DNA of 43,892 nt from Desulfobacteraceae bacterium UBA5616 (GTDB lineage Bacteria > Desulfobacterota > Desulfobacteria > Desulfobacterales > UBA5616), in the NCBI GenBank assembly GCA_002423615.1, contig DIKO01000097.1, positions 1-43,892 of the forward strand, written 5' to 3'. The position numbers were made by a program, and so were the translations under genes. The notes beneath the pieces were generated by a model, which was not told the DNA's origin, did not search any database, and saw nothing but the letters and a program-made list of their open reading frames with translations. Of the stretch, positions 17,028 through 25,572 are shown piece by piece. Each line of letters begins with the position of its first letter. The stretch's first letter is position 1.

Positions 17028-19067
17028 TCAGGAATTCTCGATGGCTCCGGCCAATACATCCAGAAAACCCTTTTCGTCAATGATTCTGATCCCCATGTTC
17101 CTGGCGTCTTCCAGCTTCGAACCCGGGGATGTTCCGCACACCAGATAATCCGTACTCCGGGTAACGGAGCTTCCCACTTTCCCGCCTTTTTCCATAATCC
17201 GCTTTTTGGCTTCACTCCGGGTCATCTGGTCAAGGACCCCGGTTAAGACAAATATTTTACCGGCCAGACTGCCTTCACCAGGGGTTTTATTCCGCTGGAT
17301 CACCACCCCTGCAGCAATCATCCGGTCGATGAGAGCAAGGTTTTCATCATTTGTAAAAAAATCCGTCAGGCTTTCCGCCACGGCCGGGCCGATCATATCG
17401 ACGGACTCAAGTTGTTCACGGGAAAGCGAGTAGAACGCCTCCAGCGTCGGGAATTTTTCAGCCAGAATCTCGGCCATGTGTTCTCCCACATGTCGGATGC
17501 CCAGGGAATAGAGAAAACGGCCCAGGCTGATGGTTTTTGCCTGATCAATGCTTTTGACGAGGTTTTCCGCTGATTTGGGCCCCATGCGGTCCAGGCTCCT
17601 GAGCCCATCCACGGTGAGATGAAAAATGTCCGCAAATGAGGCCAGCATTCCCTTGTCTACAAGCTGCTCGACAAGTTTACTCCCCAGGCCGTCAATATCA
17701 AAAGCCCCTTTTGATGCAAAATGCTTGATTCTTTCCTTGAGCTGGGCCGGGCACCCGACATTGATGCATCTTGCGGCGGCTTCATTTAACTCACGAACCA
17801 CCGCGGAACCGCAAACCGGACAGGTGACGGGCATCTCAAACTTTTTTTCCCCGCCGGTTCTGGCCTCGGAAATGACTTTCACGATTTCAGGGATCACATC
17901 TCCGGCCCTCTGGACCAGAACGACATCATTGATACGAATGTCTTTCCGGTCTATTTCATCGGCATTGTGAAGTGTGGCGCGGCTCACCGTAACCCCGCCG
18001 ATATTCACCGGGGCAAGGTGGGCAACCGGCGTCAGGGTTCCGGTCCTGCCGACCTGCACTTCAATTGCCAGCACCCTCGTGGTTTCCCGGGTGGATTTGA
18101 ATTTATACGCCACAGCCCATCTCGGGCTGCGGGATGTGGTTCCCAGACGGCGCTGGAGGGACAGATCATCGACTTTGATAACCATTCCATCAATTTCGTA
18201 AGGGATCTGACGTCGATTTTCATCCAGGTACCGGTGATAGACAATTGCCTCGGAGATAGTAATAGACGAACGCACCATGGGGTTAACGGGGAACCCCATA
18301 CGCTTTAAGGCTTCAAGACTTTCGCAGTGTGAGGAGAAGGTAAGATCCGTTGCCATTCCCAGACCATAGCAGAAAATTTCAAGGGGCCGTTTCGCCGTAA
18401 TTCCCGGATCAAGCTGACGCAGAGATCCCGCCGCCGCATTCCTGGGATTGGCAAAAGTGGGAAGCCCTTGTTCAAGCCGCTCCCGGTTGAGTTTTTTGAA
18501 GCCTTCGCGGCTGATAAAGACTTCCCCCCGTACCTCCAGAATCCCGGGAACATTTTTTGGATTTTCCACATCAAGCACCAGGGGGACATAAGGAATGGTT
18601 CTGACATTATGGGTGATGACCTCTCCGGTTACGCCGTCGCCCCGGGTGGATGCCGTCAGAAGGACGCCGTTTTCATAAACCAGCTCCACGGCGACCCCAT
18701 CCATTTTGGGCTCCACCGTATAGTAAACAGGGCCTTCGGTTTTAAGAAGGCGTTTAACCCGCGCGTCAAAATCCAGGACATGGTCGTCGTGGAAAGCATT
18801 TTCCAGGCTGAGCATGGGAATGGTATGCCTTACGGTTTCAAACCGGGAAAGCGGCTTTGCACCGACACGCTGTGTGGGAGAATCCGCCGTTATCAATTCC
18901 GGCCATTGTTCTTCCAGATGAATAAGTTCCTGCATCAACCGGTCGTACTCGGCGTCGGATATATCGGGATCATCCAGCACATAATACCGGTAATTGCTTC
19001 GATGCAGCATTCTCCGGAGCTCTTCGGATCGCCGGCGAATCTCCCCCGGTATGATGCGGTCCTCCAT
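17028..19067 (-). CDS. ligA: NAD-dependent DNA ligase LigA
   Basis: LigA seals nicks in DNA during replication and repair, using NAD. At 679 residues it has the Ia domain (SNYRYYVLDDPDISDAEYD), the adenylation lysine K121 (EPKMDG, the KxDG motif), the OB fold (RTGTLTPVAHLAPV), a four-Cys zinc finger (CPVCGSAV, CINVGCPAQ), helix-hairpin-helix repeats (SLDRMGPKSAENL) and a C-terminal BRCT domain (FVLTGVLDQMTRSEA). It lies between a small PC4-like gene upstream and acyP downstream on the same strand. Confidence 0.97.
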   Translation of the reverse strand: MEDRIIPGEIRRRSEELRRMLHRSNYRYYVLDDPDISDAEYDRLMQELIHLEEQWPELITADSPTQRVGAKPLSRFETVRHTIPMLSLENAFHDDHVLDFDARVKRLLKTEGPVYYTVEPKMDGVAVELVYENGVLLTASTRGDGVTGEVITHNVRTIPYVPLVLDVENPKNVPGILEVRGEVFISREGFKKLNRERLEQGLPTFANPRNAAAGSLRQLDPGITAKRPLEIFCYGLGMATDLTFSSHCESLEALKRMGFPVNPMVRSSITISEAIVYHRYLDENRRQIPYEIDGMVIKVDDLSLQRRLGTTSRSPRWAVAYKFKSTRETTRVLAIEVQVGRTGTLTPVAHLAPVNIGGVTVSRATLHNADEIDRKDIRINDVVLVQRAGDVIPEIVKVISEARTGGEKKFEMPVTCPVCGSAVVRELNEAAARCINVGCPAQLKERIKHFASKGAFDIDGLGSKLVEQLVDKGMLASFADIFHLTVDGLRSLDRMGPKSAENLVKSIDQAKTISLGRFLYSLGIRHVGEHMAEILAEKFPTLEAFYSLSREQLESVDMIGPAVAESLTDFFTNDENLALIDRMIAAGVVIQRNKTPGEGSLAGKIFVLTGVLDQMTRSEAKKRIMEKGGKVGSSVTRSTDYLVCGTSPGSKLEDARNMGIRIIDEKGFLDVLAGAIENS

Positions 19068-19162
19068 AGGTTATCCCCTATCGGCGCTTATGCGTATGGC
19101 GTTACAGATCATATGACGACGGGCGTTTACATTCCCCCTGTTCCCGGCCCGTGAGAAAATGC

Positions 19163-19414
19163 CTATTCAGGCCTGGCGAGGCCGGAAAGTTCTTCCTTAA
19201 TTTCATCGATCACATCATAAAGCCACAAAATATCTTCAATGGTCAACCGGCCGGCTTTTCGCTGGACTTCGGCCCCATCCTTTTTCGTGAAAGCCCTGGG
19301 TCCGATCTGGACCTTGGGCTCCCCCTGGTTATAGCGGTTGATGGACACCAGAAGACCGGTATCCTCACATCTCCATTGTTTGACGATTTCATCCTTTTCG
19401 GGATCAAAAGGCAT
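19163..19414 (-). CDS. Small conserved-looking protein, possibly PC4-like nucleic acid binding
   Basis: This 83-residue protein starts behind a good ribosome site (GAAGGAG) 15 bp after the glyS stop and about 95 bp before ligA. The arrangement of strands and a final helix, VSINRYNQGEPKVQIG, a KDGAEVQRKAG turn and LTIEDILWLYDVIDEI, resembles the PC4/p15 single-strand-binding fold, where a short beta sheet is followed by one helix. This is by-eye resemblance only. A role in transcription or repair would suit the neighbours. It may also be an unrelated family. Confidence 0.75.
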   Translation of the reverse strand: MPFDPEKDEIVKQWRCEDTGLLVSINRYNQGEPKVQIGPRAFTKKDGAEVQRKAGRLTIEDILWLYDVIDEIKEELSGLARPE

Positions 19415-19429
19415 GTTTTCTCCTTCAAT

Positions 19430-21538
19430 TTATTTTGATCGGGTTGACAGTTTTGAAAAATCGGCCAGGTTCTCAAAAAGAGCGGCGATCAGCCCCAGGA
19501 GCGCCAATCGGTTGTTTTTCAATTTTTCATTTTCGGCCATGACCAGAACGCCGTCAAAAAAAGCGTCCACCGGCTTGCGCAGGGAAGCGATGGTCAACAG
19601 GGCCTGATCGAACCGTCCGTCATCGAGGTTTGAGGAAACCGTACGGTTCACCTTCCGGATGGCGTCAAACAGCTCAGCCTCGCAGGAGTGTTCAAACAGA
19701 TCCGGATTAACCGAAATCGGAAGGCTTTTCCGGACATTCACGCCCGATTTTTTGATAATATTGACGACCCGTTTAAACGCAACCGCCAACGGCTCAAAAT
19801 CCGGCGCCTGCTTCAATTGATCCAGAGCCTCTACTTTTTTCCATACATCCGTCACGCAATCCACGGTCACATCCGTAACCGCCGCAATCATGTCTCTTGT
19901 GAACCCCTGTTCCGCAAGGATATTGGCCATGCGGTCCTTTAAAAAAGAATACACCTGGGACGCGACATCGTTTATTTTTTCAATCTCTCCGGGCATGTAC
20001 AAATCAAGACTCCTTCGAATCAGTGCGGTCAAGGAGAACGAAAAACCTTTCTCTATCATGATCAGCACGATGCCGATCCCCTGCCTTCTCAAAGCATAGG
20101 GGTCCGATGCACCGGAAGGAATCAGACCTGCTGAAAAACATCCGCAGATGGAATCCATTTTATCGGCAATGGCAACGACTGCTCCCGCAAGGGATTTCGG
20201 CAGTTCCGCGCCGGAATAGGTGGGCCGGTAGTGCTCTTCAATTGCTTCCGAAACGTTTTCCGGCTCATTGTTCCTTCGGGCGTAGACTCTTCCCATGATC
20301 CCCTGGAGCTTTGGGAATTCCACGACCACATGGCTGACCAAGTCGGCCTTGCAGAGATAAGCAGCACGGGAAGCACAGTTTTTTAAAACAGGGGCTTCCT
20401 CGCCGACGAATGCGTGATCTGCAATATATTCGGAAAGCTTCCGGACGCGAAGGGTCTTGTCATACATGGAGCCCAGCTTCGCCTGGAAGAGAACGCCTTT
20501 GAGTTTCTCGACGTTATTCTCCAGAGGAGCCGACAGGTCATTATCGAAAAAAAACATGGCATCCGTAAGCCTGGCCCTTAAAACCCTTTCGTGGCCTTTG
20601 GCCACCAGGGCCATATTCTTTGCCGGTGTGTTGTTCACCACGATGAAATGCGGGATAAGCTTCCCCCTGCCGTCCGTGACGGCGAAATATTTCTGATGTT
20701 CCCTCATGGAGGTAATGAGAATTTCATCCGGCAGTCTGAGAAATTTTTCGTCAAATCGCCCCACGGTCACTGCCGGGAACTCCACCAGATGGGTAACGAT
20801 GTCGAGAAGTTCTTCATCGGGGAGAAGCGACCCGTTGATATTCCCGGCCGCCTTTTGGATCTCCCTTTGTATTACGGCTTTGCGATCCTCCACATCGCAA
20901 AGCACATCACCCTGTTTCAATTGGGCGACATACGCTTCCGGGGTCGAAGTTTTAATTTTTCGCGGATGCGTGAACCGATGACCAAAGGTATGCCGGTCGC
21001 TTTTCAGATTTCCCAGGTTGAAGGAGACGACGTCTTTCCCCAACAATGCCAGAAGGGACTGGATGGGTCGGGCGAATTCAATGGAAAGACATCCCCATCG
21101 CATGGATTTGGGAAAGGGAATGGACAGGATGACTTCCGGGAGAAGGGTTTTCAGCACCGCCCGGGACGTCAGCCCCTTCTCCGTGATGACGGCCGACAGA
21201 TACCGGCCCTTATCCGTTGTTTTCACCGAAACCCGGTTCATGCCGATGCCGTGTTTTTCGGCGAATTTAACTGCGGGAATCAGGGGATTTCCCTTTTCAT
21301 CAAAAGCAACTTTTTCCGGAGGGCCCAAAACCTCGGTGGTAACGGATTTTTGCCTGGACGCAACCTCTGTAACCATCACGGCCAGTCTTCGGGGTGTACC
21401 GTAGGTCCTGGCCTGCCCATGGGCAATGCGGTTTTCATCCAGCCGTTTTAATAGCCGAAAAGCCAGTTCTTTTAATGCGGGTGTTATATATCCTGCGGGA
21501 ATCTCTTCCGTTCCGATCTCAAGCAATAAGGTATTCAT
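19430..21538 (-). CDS. glyS: Glycyl-tRNA synthetase beta subunit
   Basis: GlyS is the large subunit of the bacterial alpha2beta2 glycyl-tRNA synthetase and binds tRNA-Gly. At 702 residues it is normal length; the N-terminus LLLEIGTEEIPAGYITPAL, RRLAVMVTEV and REHQKYFAV are characteristic. It starts 33 bp after the glyQ stop, so alpha and beta are made together. The small PC4-like gene follows 15 bp later. Confidence 0.97.
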   Translation of the reverse strand: MNTLLLEIGTEEIPAGYITPALKELAFRLLKRLDENRIAHGQARTYGTPRRLAVMVTEVASRQKSVTTEVLGPPEKVAFDEKGNPLIPAVKFAEKHGIGMNRVSVKTTDKGRYLSAVITEKGLTSRAVLKTLLPEVILSIPFPKSMRWGCLSIEFARPIQSLLALLGKDVVSFNLGNLKSDRHTFGHRFTHPRKIKTSTPEAYVAQLKQGDVLCDVEDRKAVIQREIQKAAGNINGSLLPDEELLDIVTHLVEFPAVTVGRFDEKFLRLPDEILITSMREHQKYFAVTDGRGKLIPHFIVVNNTPAKNMALVAKGHERVLRARLTDAMFFFDNDLSAPLENNVEKLKGVLFQAKLGSMYDKTLRVRKLSEYIADHAFVGEEAPVLKNCASRAAYLCKADLVSHVVVEFPKLQGIMGRVYARRNNEPENVSEAIEEHYRPTYSGAELPKSLAGAVVAIADKMDSICGCFSAGLIPSGASDPYALRRQGIGIVLIMIEKGFSFSLTALIRRSLDLYMPGEIEKINDVASQVYSFLKDRMANILAEQGFTRDMIAAVTDVTVDCVTDVWKKVEALDQLKQAPDFEPLAVAFKRVVNIIKKSGVNVRKSLPISVNPDLFEHSCEAELFDAIRKVNRTVSSNLDDGRFDQALLTIASLRKPVDAFFDGVLVMAENEKLKNNRLALLGLIAALFENLADFSKLSTRSK

Positions 21539-21571
21539 GTCTTCCCCACTGTCGTTTACCGCTTAACCGCG

Positions 21572-22441
21572 TCAATCCCGTTTCAAGGGAAATCCCATGG
21601 CCTCGCGTTGTGTCAAATAAGCTTCGGCGCAAGCCCTGGCCAGGTTTCTGATACGCCCGATGTATCCGGTTCTCTGGGTAACGCTGATGGCGCCCCTTGC
21701 GTCCAGAAGGTTAAACACATGGGAGCATTTCAGGCAATACTCATAGGCCGGCAGAACCAGGGATTCCCCGATGACGCTCAGGGATTCAGCCTCGTACCGG
21801 GCAAACAGATCAAAAAGCATTGCAACATCCGCCTTTTCAAAATTATAGGTGGACTGTTCGACTTCCTGCTGGTGGTAGAGGTCCCCGTAAACCACATTTT
21901 CATTCCATTTCAGATCGTAAACATTGTCCACTTCCTGGAGATACATGGCGATCCGCTCCAGGCCATAGGTGATTTCAACGGAAACCGGAGAAAGCTCAAT
22001 GCTCCCGGCCATCTGAAAATACGTAAACTGGGTAATCTCCATGCCGTCCAGCCAGACTTCCCATCCCAATCCCGAAGCACCCAGGGTGGGAGATTCCCAA
22101 TCGTCCTCAACAAAACGGATATCGTGTTCCAGGGCATTGATGCCCAGGACCGCGAGGCTGTCCAGATACAACTGCTGCACGTCCATGGGGGAAGGCTTTA
22201 ACAGGACCTGGAACTGATAATAATGCTGCAGGCGGTTGGGATTTTCGCCGTACCGGCCGTCGGTAGGCCTTCTGGAGGGCTGTACATAGGCCACTTTCCA
22301 GGGCTCCGGCCCCAATGCCTTTAACAGGGTTGTGGGGTGGAACGTCCCGGCCCCCACCTCGAGGTCATAAGGCTGAACCAGCACACATCCCCTGCCGGCC
22401 CAGTATTTCTGCAAAGACAGGATTACATTTTGAAAATACAT
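21572..22441 (-). CDS. glyQ: Glycyl-tRNA synthetase alpha subunit
   Basis: GlyQ is the catalytic alpha subunit that activates glycine. The 289-residue sequence has the hallmark start FQNVILSLQKYWAGRGCVL, PYDLEVGAGTFHPTT, GRYGENPNRLQHYYQ and WEVWLDGMEITQFTY. It precedes glyS by 33 bp. The 110-bp gap before it, after the GHMP kinase gene, shows no clear terminator, so it is probably read from upstream. Confidence 0.97.
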   Translation of the reverse strand: MYFQNVILSLQKYWAGRGCVLVQPYDLEVGAGTFHPTTLLKALGPEPWKVAYVQPSRRPTDGRYGENPNRLQHYYQFQVLLKPSPMDVQQLYLDSLAVLGINALEHDIRFVEDDWESPTLGASGLGWEVWLDGMEITQFTYFQMAGSIELSPVSVEITYGLERIAMYLQEVDNVYDLKWNENVVYGDLYHQQEVEQSTYNFEKADVAMLFDLFARYEAESLSVIGESLVLPAYEYCLKCSHVFNLLDARGAISVTQRTGYIGRIRNLARACAEAYLTQREAMGFPLKRD

Positions 22442-22551
22442 TTTATTACCCTGATTATCCTTGTGGTTTGATTCTATTCCCTTTACCCGTCACCGAATTT
22501 ATCGATCAGACAGCGACCTGTTTCGCATACCGCCGGATAAAGTTCAAGTTT

Positions 22552-23607
22552 TTAATGAAAAACAAGCCCCCTGCCGTCAATACGGGTGGCCAGCAGGCAG
22601 GCATTTTCGCTTCTGGATAAAATCTTCTCCCAGTCAGCCCTCAGATGGCTGATATTGTCCTTGGGCCCAAGGGCCCACAGGCATCCGCCTCCCCCTGCTC
22701 CGGTGAACCTTGCCCCACAGCCGGCCTCAAGAGCGCTGTCCACCAGGAGCTCGCCCACCGGCTCCAGCACATCCGGCGTCATTTCGCGCCTGATCGCCGT
22801 TTCCCTGTTCATCCATTCACAAGCTGTTTGAATATCCTGCCGCAAAAGGGCGTTAACGAATTCATGGGTGTATTGAACGATGTTTTCCCAGGCACGCCTG
22901 AAGTGACCCGACAAAAACTGCCCGACCCATTTGCCGTTGATGTTCACGGACTCATGGGGCATGCCGCAGTAGGCGACCAGGAGGGCATCCTCCAGGAAGC
23001 GGTAATGGTTTTTCCTGACGATCACCTTCCGAACAAACGGGTACCTGCCGATCCCGGGACGCCAGTACCAGGCATTTACACCGCCGTAAGCGGCGGCAAG
23101 CTGGTCCTGCATGCCGCACGGCGCCTGAGCTGTAAGGGCTTCGATTTCTCGGGCCAGCAGGGCTATGTTTTTCAGAGAAAGGGTTTTTCCGTATTCTTCG
23201 GCGTTCATTTTCATCAAGGCGCCGATGAGGGCCACTCCGGCCGAAGAAGACCCGCCGAGGGCGCTTCTCGGCGGCGATGCCGACTCGATGACGATATGGA
23301 TACCCCGGGCCTCGAAATATGCAGCGATGGCGAACATCAGTCCAAGGGGCTGATCAAAGGGGGCTTCCCCCACAGGATATTCAACACTGTCAAATCCTTT
23401 GGACGAGACCCTCACCATTTTATCCGGGTAGGGAAGCAGTCTGACCCGGGTTCGCATGTCCAGGGCGATATTAAAGGTCAGAGGAGAAAGGTGCATGAGG
23501 GGGTAGTAAAATGTGCTGATATCCAGAGTTCCCCCCAGATCGATACGGCAGGGGACGGATGTTTCAATGGGCCGGGCGGATAAATCATGTTTCTTGGAAA
23601 AAGACAT
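22552..23607 (-). CDS. GHMP-family small-molecule kinase, substrate unknown
   Basis: This 351-residue protein is a GHMP (galacto-, homoserine, mevalonate, phosphomevalonate) kinase. Motif 1 is PCRIDLGGTLD (19-29), the ATP phosphate loop is PPRSALGGSSSAG (112-124) and the late motif 3 is ARFTGAGGGGCLWAL. It resembles sugar or heptose kinases more than mevalonate kinases in having the glycine-rich loop with RSALGGSSS, but no narrower call is safe. It starts four bases after the recO stop with AGAAGGT as ribosome site, so it is tightly linked to recO. Confidence 0.85.
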   Translation of the reverse strand: MSFSKKHDLSARPIETSVPCRIDLGGTLDISTFYYPLMHLSPLTFNIALDMRTRVRLLPYPDKMVRVSSKGFDSVEYPVGEAPFDQPLGLMFAIAAYFEARGIHIVIESASPPRSALGGSSSAGVALIGALMKMNAEEYGKTLSLKNIALLAREIEALTAQAPCGMQDQLAAAYGGVNAWYWRPGIGRYPFVRKVIVRKNHYRFLEDALLVAYCGMPHESVNINGKWVGQFLSGHFRRAWENIVQYTHEFVNALLRQDIQTACEWMNRETAIRREMTPDVLEPVGELLVDSALEAGCGARFTGAGGGGCLWALGPKDNISHLRADWEKILSRSENACLLATRIDGRGLVFH

Positions 23608-23611
23608 GGGG

Positions 23612-24391
23612 TTACCTTCTGATTTGTTGTATGAACTTCAGGCTCCGGGGCTCTTTTCCCAGATGAAACGGAACAAAGGCCTCTAAAAACGCCAGCCCTT
23701 CTTTCAAGGCCAGAGGGGAAAATCGGATTCTTGCCGCCTTGCTCAAGTCCCCCTGGGAAAGCCACAGAAGCTCCTTAATGGTTCCCCTGGACAATGCAAT
23801 TCTTCCGGAAGCCATGTCTGAACACTTGTCACATACCAGACCGCCTTTTTTCAGGTCGAAAAGCATCCGGTTTTGTTGAACCGTTCCGGTGCCGGCGTTG
23901 CAGAAGCTGCAATGGTCCAGATTGGGTTTAAAGCCGGATAAGTCCATAAACCGCATTTGAAACAGAATACTGACCGCCTCCATGGGCATTGCACCGGTGT
24001 CCAGGGCGTCGAGTACGAATTGGAACAGCCGGTATAACCGGGGATGGGCGGTTCCCTCTTCCATCCATTCATTGATCAGTTCAGCCATGTAACCCGCATA
24101 GGCGGTTTTATGGATATCCATGCGGATGTTTGAAAACGCCTCCAGAAGGGTTGCCTCCTGAAGTACGGGAAGTCCTTTGCCGCGCTCCGACAGGCAAACG
24201 ATCTGCAAGGCCGAGAAGGGTTCCAGAACACCGGCAAACCGTTTGATGCTTTTCTTGGCGGATTTGGCGATCAGGGAGAGTTTTCCTTTGTGCAGTGAGA
24301 AAAACGTGCAGATGAGATCAAAATCCCCATATTCAACACGGCGAAGCAAGATGGCGGGTGTGGTGAGCTGTCTGCTGCTGTCTTCCGTCAT
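23612..24391 (-). CDS. recO: DNA repair protein RecO
   Basis: RecO works with RecR and RecF to load RecA at gaps. The 259-residue protein has the N-terminal OB fold (PAILLRRVEYGDFDLICTFF, then LSLIAKSAKKS) and a C-terminal zinc-finger pair (CSFC and CDKC). Length is usual. It follows the SurA-like gene after 43 bp and is followed by the GHMP kinase after four bp. Confidence 0.93.
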   Translation of the reverse strand: MTEDSSRQLTTPAILLRRVEYGDFDLICTFFSLHKGKLSLIAKSAKKSIKRFAGVLEPFSALQIVCLSERGKGLPVLQEATLLEAFSNIRMDIHKTAYAGYMAELINEWMEEGTAHPRLYRLFQFVLDALDTGAMPMEAVSILFQMRFMDLSGFKPNLDHCSFCNAGTGTVQQNRMLFDLKKGGLVCDKCSDMASGRIALSRGTIKELLWLSQGDLSKAARIRFSPLALKEGLAFLEAFVPFHLGKEPRSLKFIQQIRR

Positions 24392-24434
24392 CTATCACCC
24401 CGCGGCAGTATGCCCCTTTTCAACCCACGGTGAA

Positions 24435-25445
24435 TTATCGGATGATTTTGATGTGGGACTTTTCTTTTAATCCATCCACCCAGGTCTTGAATTTCTCGTC
24501 CACGACTTTTTTATAAAGGATTTCTTCAATTTCACCGGACACGTCCTCGATGGGTTTTCCAGGCGTTTCGACGATATTTTCCAAAAAAAAGATCTGGTAT
24601 CCCTGGTCTGTGTCAATGACGGGGCTGGCTTCCTTTTCTTTTAAATTCTCTACCGCCGACCGGATTTCCGGTGATAGTTCATCAAGGGTAAACAGGCCTA
24701 TATCGCCGCCGTATTCCGCCAGGTAGTCTGAATATTGACCGGCAAGGGTCTCAAAGGATTCGCCGCCATCCAGCCGGGCCCTGATGGATGCCAGTTCATC
24801 CAAAAGGGCCTTTTTTCCGTTCTCATCCGCGAAATCGGGTTTCTTTTTCACAATGCTTCGAAGATGATATTGTTTTTTCCCCGCATATTTCTGGGGATTT
24901 TTATCATAATAATCCTTTATGTCCTCTTTTGTGATGACGATTTTGGACTTGACTTTCAGATTTACCAGCCGGGACCTCTGCATTTGCTCCCGGATGCTTT
25001 TCCGGTAGCTCTCGATGCTCATCCCTTCCTTGGCCAGTTCCACCGCCAGTTGCTCCTCGGTCAGATGATTCATTTCCTTTACACGCTCCATGGCGTTATC
25101 GATATCCTTCTCGTCGATGGAAAGTTTCTCTTCCTCGATCTCCTGATCGGTGAGTTTGTTGTTGATCAGGTCATTGAGAACATCCTCTCTTGCCTTGTAC
25201 AGCAACTGCTGCTCCTGCTCCGGGGGATATCCCATGGATTTTATTTTCTCTAGGTAGGGTTTCAGGGCCACATTGAGGTCCCGAAGGGTGACAATGTCAT
25301 TATTCACCTGGGCGACGATACGGTCAACGATTTCATTCCCATGAGCAGGGGGAATCCCCGTCAACCCGCATACAAGCAGCCACATTAAACAAAACAAGCA
25401 TAAAGCAGAGGTGTTCGGCATGCGCATGAACTGTTTTTTTTTCAT
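24435..25445 (-). CDS. SurA-like periplasmic chaperone / PpiC peptidyl-prolyl isomerase
   Basis: This exported protein should help fold outer-membrane proteins in the periplasm. A signal peptide spans about residues 1-36, with a hydrophobic core ALCLFCLMWLLVC and likely cleavage after PPAHG. Then comes a SurA N-like helical domain (VDRIVAQVNNDIVTLRDL) and one parvulin domain (about 185-290, with LAGQYSDYLAEYGGDIGLF and VIDTDQGYQIF). E. coli SurA has two parvulin domains, so this is the shorter type. The ATG at 25445 is chosen because GGAAGG lies four bases before it; ATGs at 25460 and 25457 are alternatives. It follows mfd, a common arrangement in Desulfobacterota (from memory). Confidence 0.88.
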   Translation of the reverse strand: MKKKQFMRMPNTSALCLFCLMWLLVCGLTGIPPAHGNEIVDRIVAQVNNDIVTLRDLNVALKPYLEKIKSMGYPPEQEQQLLYKAREDVLNDLINNKLTDQEIEEEKLSIDEKDIDNAMERVKEMNHLTEEQLAVELAKEGMSIESYRKSIREQMQRSRLVNLKVKSKIVITKEDIKDYYDKNPQKYAGKKQYHLRSIVKKKPDFADENGKKALLDELASIRARLDGGESFETLAGQYSDYLAEYGGDIGLFTLDELSPEIRSAVENLKEKEASPVIDTDQGYQIFFLENIVETPGKPIEDVSGEIEEILYKKVVDEKFKTWVDGLKEKSHIKIIR

Positions 25446-25572
25446 TTGGCCTTCCATCATGGTTTATTGCCGTTTTCCGGATCTACGGCAAAACCTTTAT
25501 CTCTTCCCGGATTTTCCCGCCCATCCTTTCCGAGGCCCGCAGGGAAAGTGATTTACCTAAAATTATTATGCC

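Noticed and set aside
22645..23583. 312-residue frame antisense to the GHMP kinase
   Set aside because: Mirror frame of a clear gene; no motifs. Other long antisense frames (6838-7824, 20591-21451, 30165-30929) were rejected for the same reason.
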